A DNA stretch of 60,000 nucleotides, from assembly GCF_032854445.1 (NCBI RefSeq), contig NC_088300.1:4776001-4836000 (forward strand), read 5' to 3'. Below the pieces are notes generated by a model, which made no database searches, was not told where the DNA came from, and saw only the letters and a program-made list of their open reading frames with translations. This document shows, in pieces, positions 57,201-60,000 of this stretch (within the stretch, counting starts at the first letter, position 1; every line of letters starts with the position of its first letter). The translations under genes were made by a program, and so were the position numbers. Source of the stretch: Liolophura sinensis (Eukaryota > Mollusca > Polyplacophora > Chitonida > Chitonidae).

Positions 57201-59867
57201 GTGGATGCCCAAGCCCATGCTGCCAGAACTCAGCACACTAGTTTTTCTGAGTCTACAGAGGAGATCAAACCATTAACAGAGGAAGAAAAACGTGAACAGT
57301 CTATAAGGTGGGCAACTCAAGGGGAAAAGCAAAGTAAAAGCAACTGAGTTTATACAGATACAGAAAGAGGCAAACTACCTTGAGTGACACTTGAGTGAAT
57401 ATTTGCATATCAAGCCTTGGCCTGGTACTTCCTACAACTTCTAAGATCAGTGATGCTGTCTGGTTCATGTATTGCAAAATCTCCAGGTTTCCAGTCATTT
57501 TAGTGAAATAGTATGGTTTGTATACTTCAGACTGCAGGAGAAACTTAAACAACGGAGATTAGAGAAGGAGGAGCAAGTGAAAAAAGAACAGATAGCCCGG
57601 GAGAAAATGAGACGATCAACAGGCAAAGAGTTAGTGACAGCTAAGCAAAAGTAAGTTTATGATAAATTCCCCTTAAGGTTACCATCTGTGCTCTCTGTTA
57701 ATTTAGGACCTGTGGGTAATTGATCTAAGGCTGATTTGCATGTGTGAAGGAATTCATTTTATGTTTCAATGTCCATGGGGTTAAAGTGGATGGGAAATGT
57801 GGTTCAGTTGTCCCTGTGGGGCTTGTCTTGCGCCAGTACGTAATGCAAATCTCTAGGTCATGAAGATATTCTTCATCAGTAACCTCAAAGGTCAAAAGTT
57901 TACTGTACACACTCCAGTTTCCACTACCCAAAAAACCAGTTACCATTGTATAAATGGAGAATTCTTGACAATGGCATTAGACAACAGTCAAACTGATTAA
58001 CTTTGATTTCAAGTTTTGCTGATAAGAAATTGATCAAACTTCACAAAAGAACTCTTAAATGTCTCTATAAGGTTGATGAATCAATCAAAATCAATTGAAA
58101 TGTGTCACTTGAGAAAAACTAAATATTAGTCAACCAGTGTCTCATAGATTGGTTACAAAGTCAAGTTGAATTGAAATTTTAAAAAAAATTTATTATAGCA
58201 TAGAAAAAGAAAACCATAAAATCCTAGGGGTCGCATTTTATGAACTTGCCAGCCATTAGAAGGAAAATAAAGAAAATTCAGGTTGAATTACTTCTTTGAA
58301 TTCTCATGTATCAGATACAGTTCTAGTTTCACTTTAAGCAGCATATTTTGTGACAAGTTGTTAGTTAGAACTAGAGTATCTCCTCCTCAATGCTTTCTCA
58401 CGTAATTCTGGACACCATCCTGTGAAATGATGAGAGTTTCATTTTTTTTCTCTCTCTCTTATAAAAACTGTATAGAAAAATCTTTATGTATGTGTATGTG
58501 TTTATAATACAAAGAAATTTCTATTTATCTTGTAAGGTGAAAATTTGTGTGATGTACCAGTAGGATTTGATGGTTTGATCTCTTCAGGATGGAAGAAGAT
58601 GAAATCAAGAGGATTGCAGAACAAAGAAGAAAGGAAAAAATGGAGGAAAAAATTGCCAGGTGTTGTAACACAGTAGATGGTTAGGGCTTATCTGCAAGTC
58701 ACCTCCTTACAGGACATATGCCATGATGACTCGTGCTGTGCTTACCATGCATCACTGCCACCACTAGCAAAGTTTGATTAGAAATCTTGAATAATGCCAG
58801 TTTGAGATATACACTTTTCCTTTTATGCTTAATATATGCATGATAATTTCTACAGATACACATCAAGCATATTTATTGATAAATTTAGTGATGAGACTAA
58901 AGCTAAAAAAGGCCTGTGAATTGTGAGCTGAGCATGAAATGTTGAAGAGTGACCGTTGTTACTGGAACTTATTATGGCTAAACAGAATTTCAGCAGCATT
59001 ATAGCCATATTGTGGTGGTGCTCTCTGTTGAGACATAAGGAAGCACACAAGACTGACTTGAAGTTTGCCTACAATATTTGCTGCAGATATGTAACTGAAA
59101 TTATTGCAGTCTTATGAATAAGTCTACCGCAATTGATATGGCAAAGTACAAATGAAATAATGTTAAAACATTGAGGGTAAAGCAGTAGCTTATTAAAGTA
59201 TTTACTTGACTGTAAAAACCTGTTTTGTAGTTTAGGAAGGTCTTGACTACCATGATGTACATGCAATCAGATTTTAATTGGCTCCATCACAATTAAATTT
59301 TTGTGAAAGCATCTTGAAGGCAAAGAAAACACTAAAATGTAGTATGTATCAGTTGAAATAACATTAAAAACTGTCATGAAAAATTATTTGGAGTCCTTCA
59401 TTTTAGTGTTGCCTTTGCCTTTGAAGAATGTAAGCTAGCAATAAAATGAAACATTTTAAAAGGAATTCTACAATCCCTTTTTATCTTTAACGATGATTTT
59501 GTGTCTTACAGCCTTGAAGTGTGAAATCTTACATTGTGTAATGTAAAGATAACCCAAACACAGTTTTAGTGACCAAAAGCATTATCATTATGTTATGGGT
59601 TTTCAAAATGGTCTTCATGAAATAAAATACCTTTTTTTGACACAATGGCAACTCGGGTCAGAGCCAAATTGACCCTAATTCTCTTGCTATGAACAATAGA
59701 CTACACAGCTTACACCTGAATTACATTTACTTAAGGCAGGAAAGGTTCTCAATTTGCCTCATGATGACTTATTCATTTAGTGCTGAATTACAAGGTTACC
59801 TTTCTATGCTTCCAGACAAAAAATAAAGGATGAGATTGAAAAGGACAAACGTGAAAGAGCAGCCAGG
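54278..59867 (+). CDS. UBXN1: UBX domain-containing protein 1, N-terminal 223 aa (runs off the right edge)
   Basis: Exons: 54278-54330, 55097-55150, 55611-55714, 56647-56728, 57176-57307, 57531-57650, 58588-58659 and 59816-59867, all GT-AG with joining phases. Residues 1-40 form a UBA domain (MSTDVKTLMEMGFPENQAAR, then GVQAAMDWI). Residues 96-118 form a C-x2-C-x12-H-x5-H finger (C96, C99, H112, H118), followed by TSFSESTEEIKPLTEEEKRE, a signature of UBXN1 orthologues. From about 130 a Lys/Glu/Arg-rich coiled coil continues to the edge. The UBX domain that binds p97/VCP lies beyond the window. Known role: links ubiquitin chains to p97 and restrains ERAD and NF-kB/antiviral signalling in vertebrates. 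Start chosen because it is the first Met that leads straight into the UBA motif. Confidence 0.94.
55212..55437 (+). mobile_element. tRNA-derived SINE (family E)
   Basis: Head GGATCCGTAGCTCGGAAGG with TTAAGTGCTGGCTC is tRNA-like. The middle (GGTTTTCTCTGGGAACTCC, GTTTCCTCC) and the 3' end ATTCTTGAAAACTGTTAAAC plus ACCAATGAAATAAAATAAAT parallel family A. In UBXN1 intron 2. Confidence 0.7.
55756..56013 (-). mobile_element. tRNA-derived SINE (family A), nearly full length
   Basis: TTTATTTTATTGG tail side, core GTGTTTTACGCCATACTC, body, and head complement ending CCCGCTCGGCCATGGAGGC. CATTTACACACA before it and CATTACACACA after it look like a target duplication. In UBXN1 intron 3. Confidence 0.88.
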
Positions 59868-60000
59868 GTAAGAACTTTCTGTTGTAAAGTGTTCACTGTT
59901 AGGCTGCTTGACACATGATTGACGCAGTAGTCCTCTACATTTGCATCTCCAAATATAGGTTGATATGAGATCGAATCCCTTTCCCTTGACCGATAATGTC

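Overview
This is a eukaryotic, intron-rich, AT-rich genomic window. Several tRNA-derived SINE families, many long minisatellites and the gene content suggest an invertebrate animal. A lophotrochozoan, most likely a mollusc, is my best guess; this rests on recalled repeat style and not on a search. Four protein-coding genes can be assembled from spliced exons. I checked each by GT/GC-AG sites, continuous reading phase and family motifs.

Layout. (1) Minus strand, about 5473 down to 308 and off the left edge: the 5' half of a G2E3/PHF7-like extended-PHD protein in four small exons. (2) Plus strand 7028-24309: a complete copper chaperone for superoxide dismutase (CCS), split divergently from the first gene by 1.55 kb. 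(3) 24310-39650: a 15 kb intergenic stretch of stacked minisatellites (units of about 35, 68, 43, 83 and 55 bp), SINEs, and a decayed DNA transposon at about 33.0-36.2 kb that carries a DDE-like gene on the minus strand and palindromic GTGACGGAATCAC motifs at both ends. (4) Plus strand 39675-50954: a complete nine-coding-exon mitochondrial-clan cytochrome P450 (528 aa). (5) 50955-54277: intergenic, with a small tandem repeat and tRNA-like SINE heads. (6) Plus strand 54278 to the right edge: the first eight coding exons of UBXN1 (UBA domain, C2H2-type finger, coiled coil); the UBX domain lies outside the window.

The genes do not form a pathway. CCS delivers copper to SOD1, the P450 is an inner-mitochondrial mono-oxygenase, UBXN1 is a p97/VCP cofactor, and the G2E3/PHF7-like protein is a probable ubiquitin ligase or chromatin reader.

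Most of the sequence is repeat. Nearly every long intron of CCS and the P450 contains its own private minisatellite. Nested insertions give a readable history: a SINE with a 13-bp target duplication inside a large inverted-repeat element, and another SINE splitting a minisatellite. The strongest candidate for something undescribed is the transposon at 33-36 kb with its palindromic end motifs. After it come the AP-1-like heptamer array in a CCS intron and the unusual zinc loop of this CCS.
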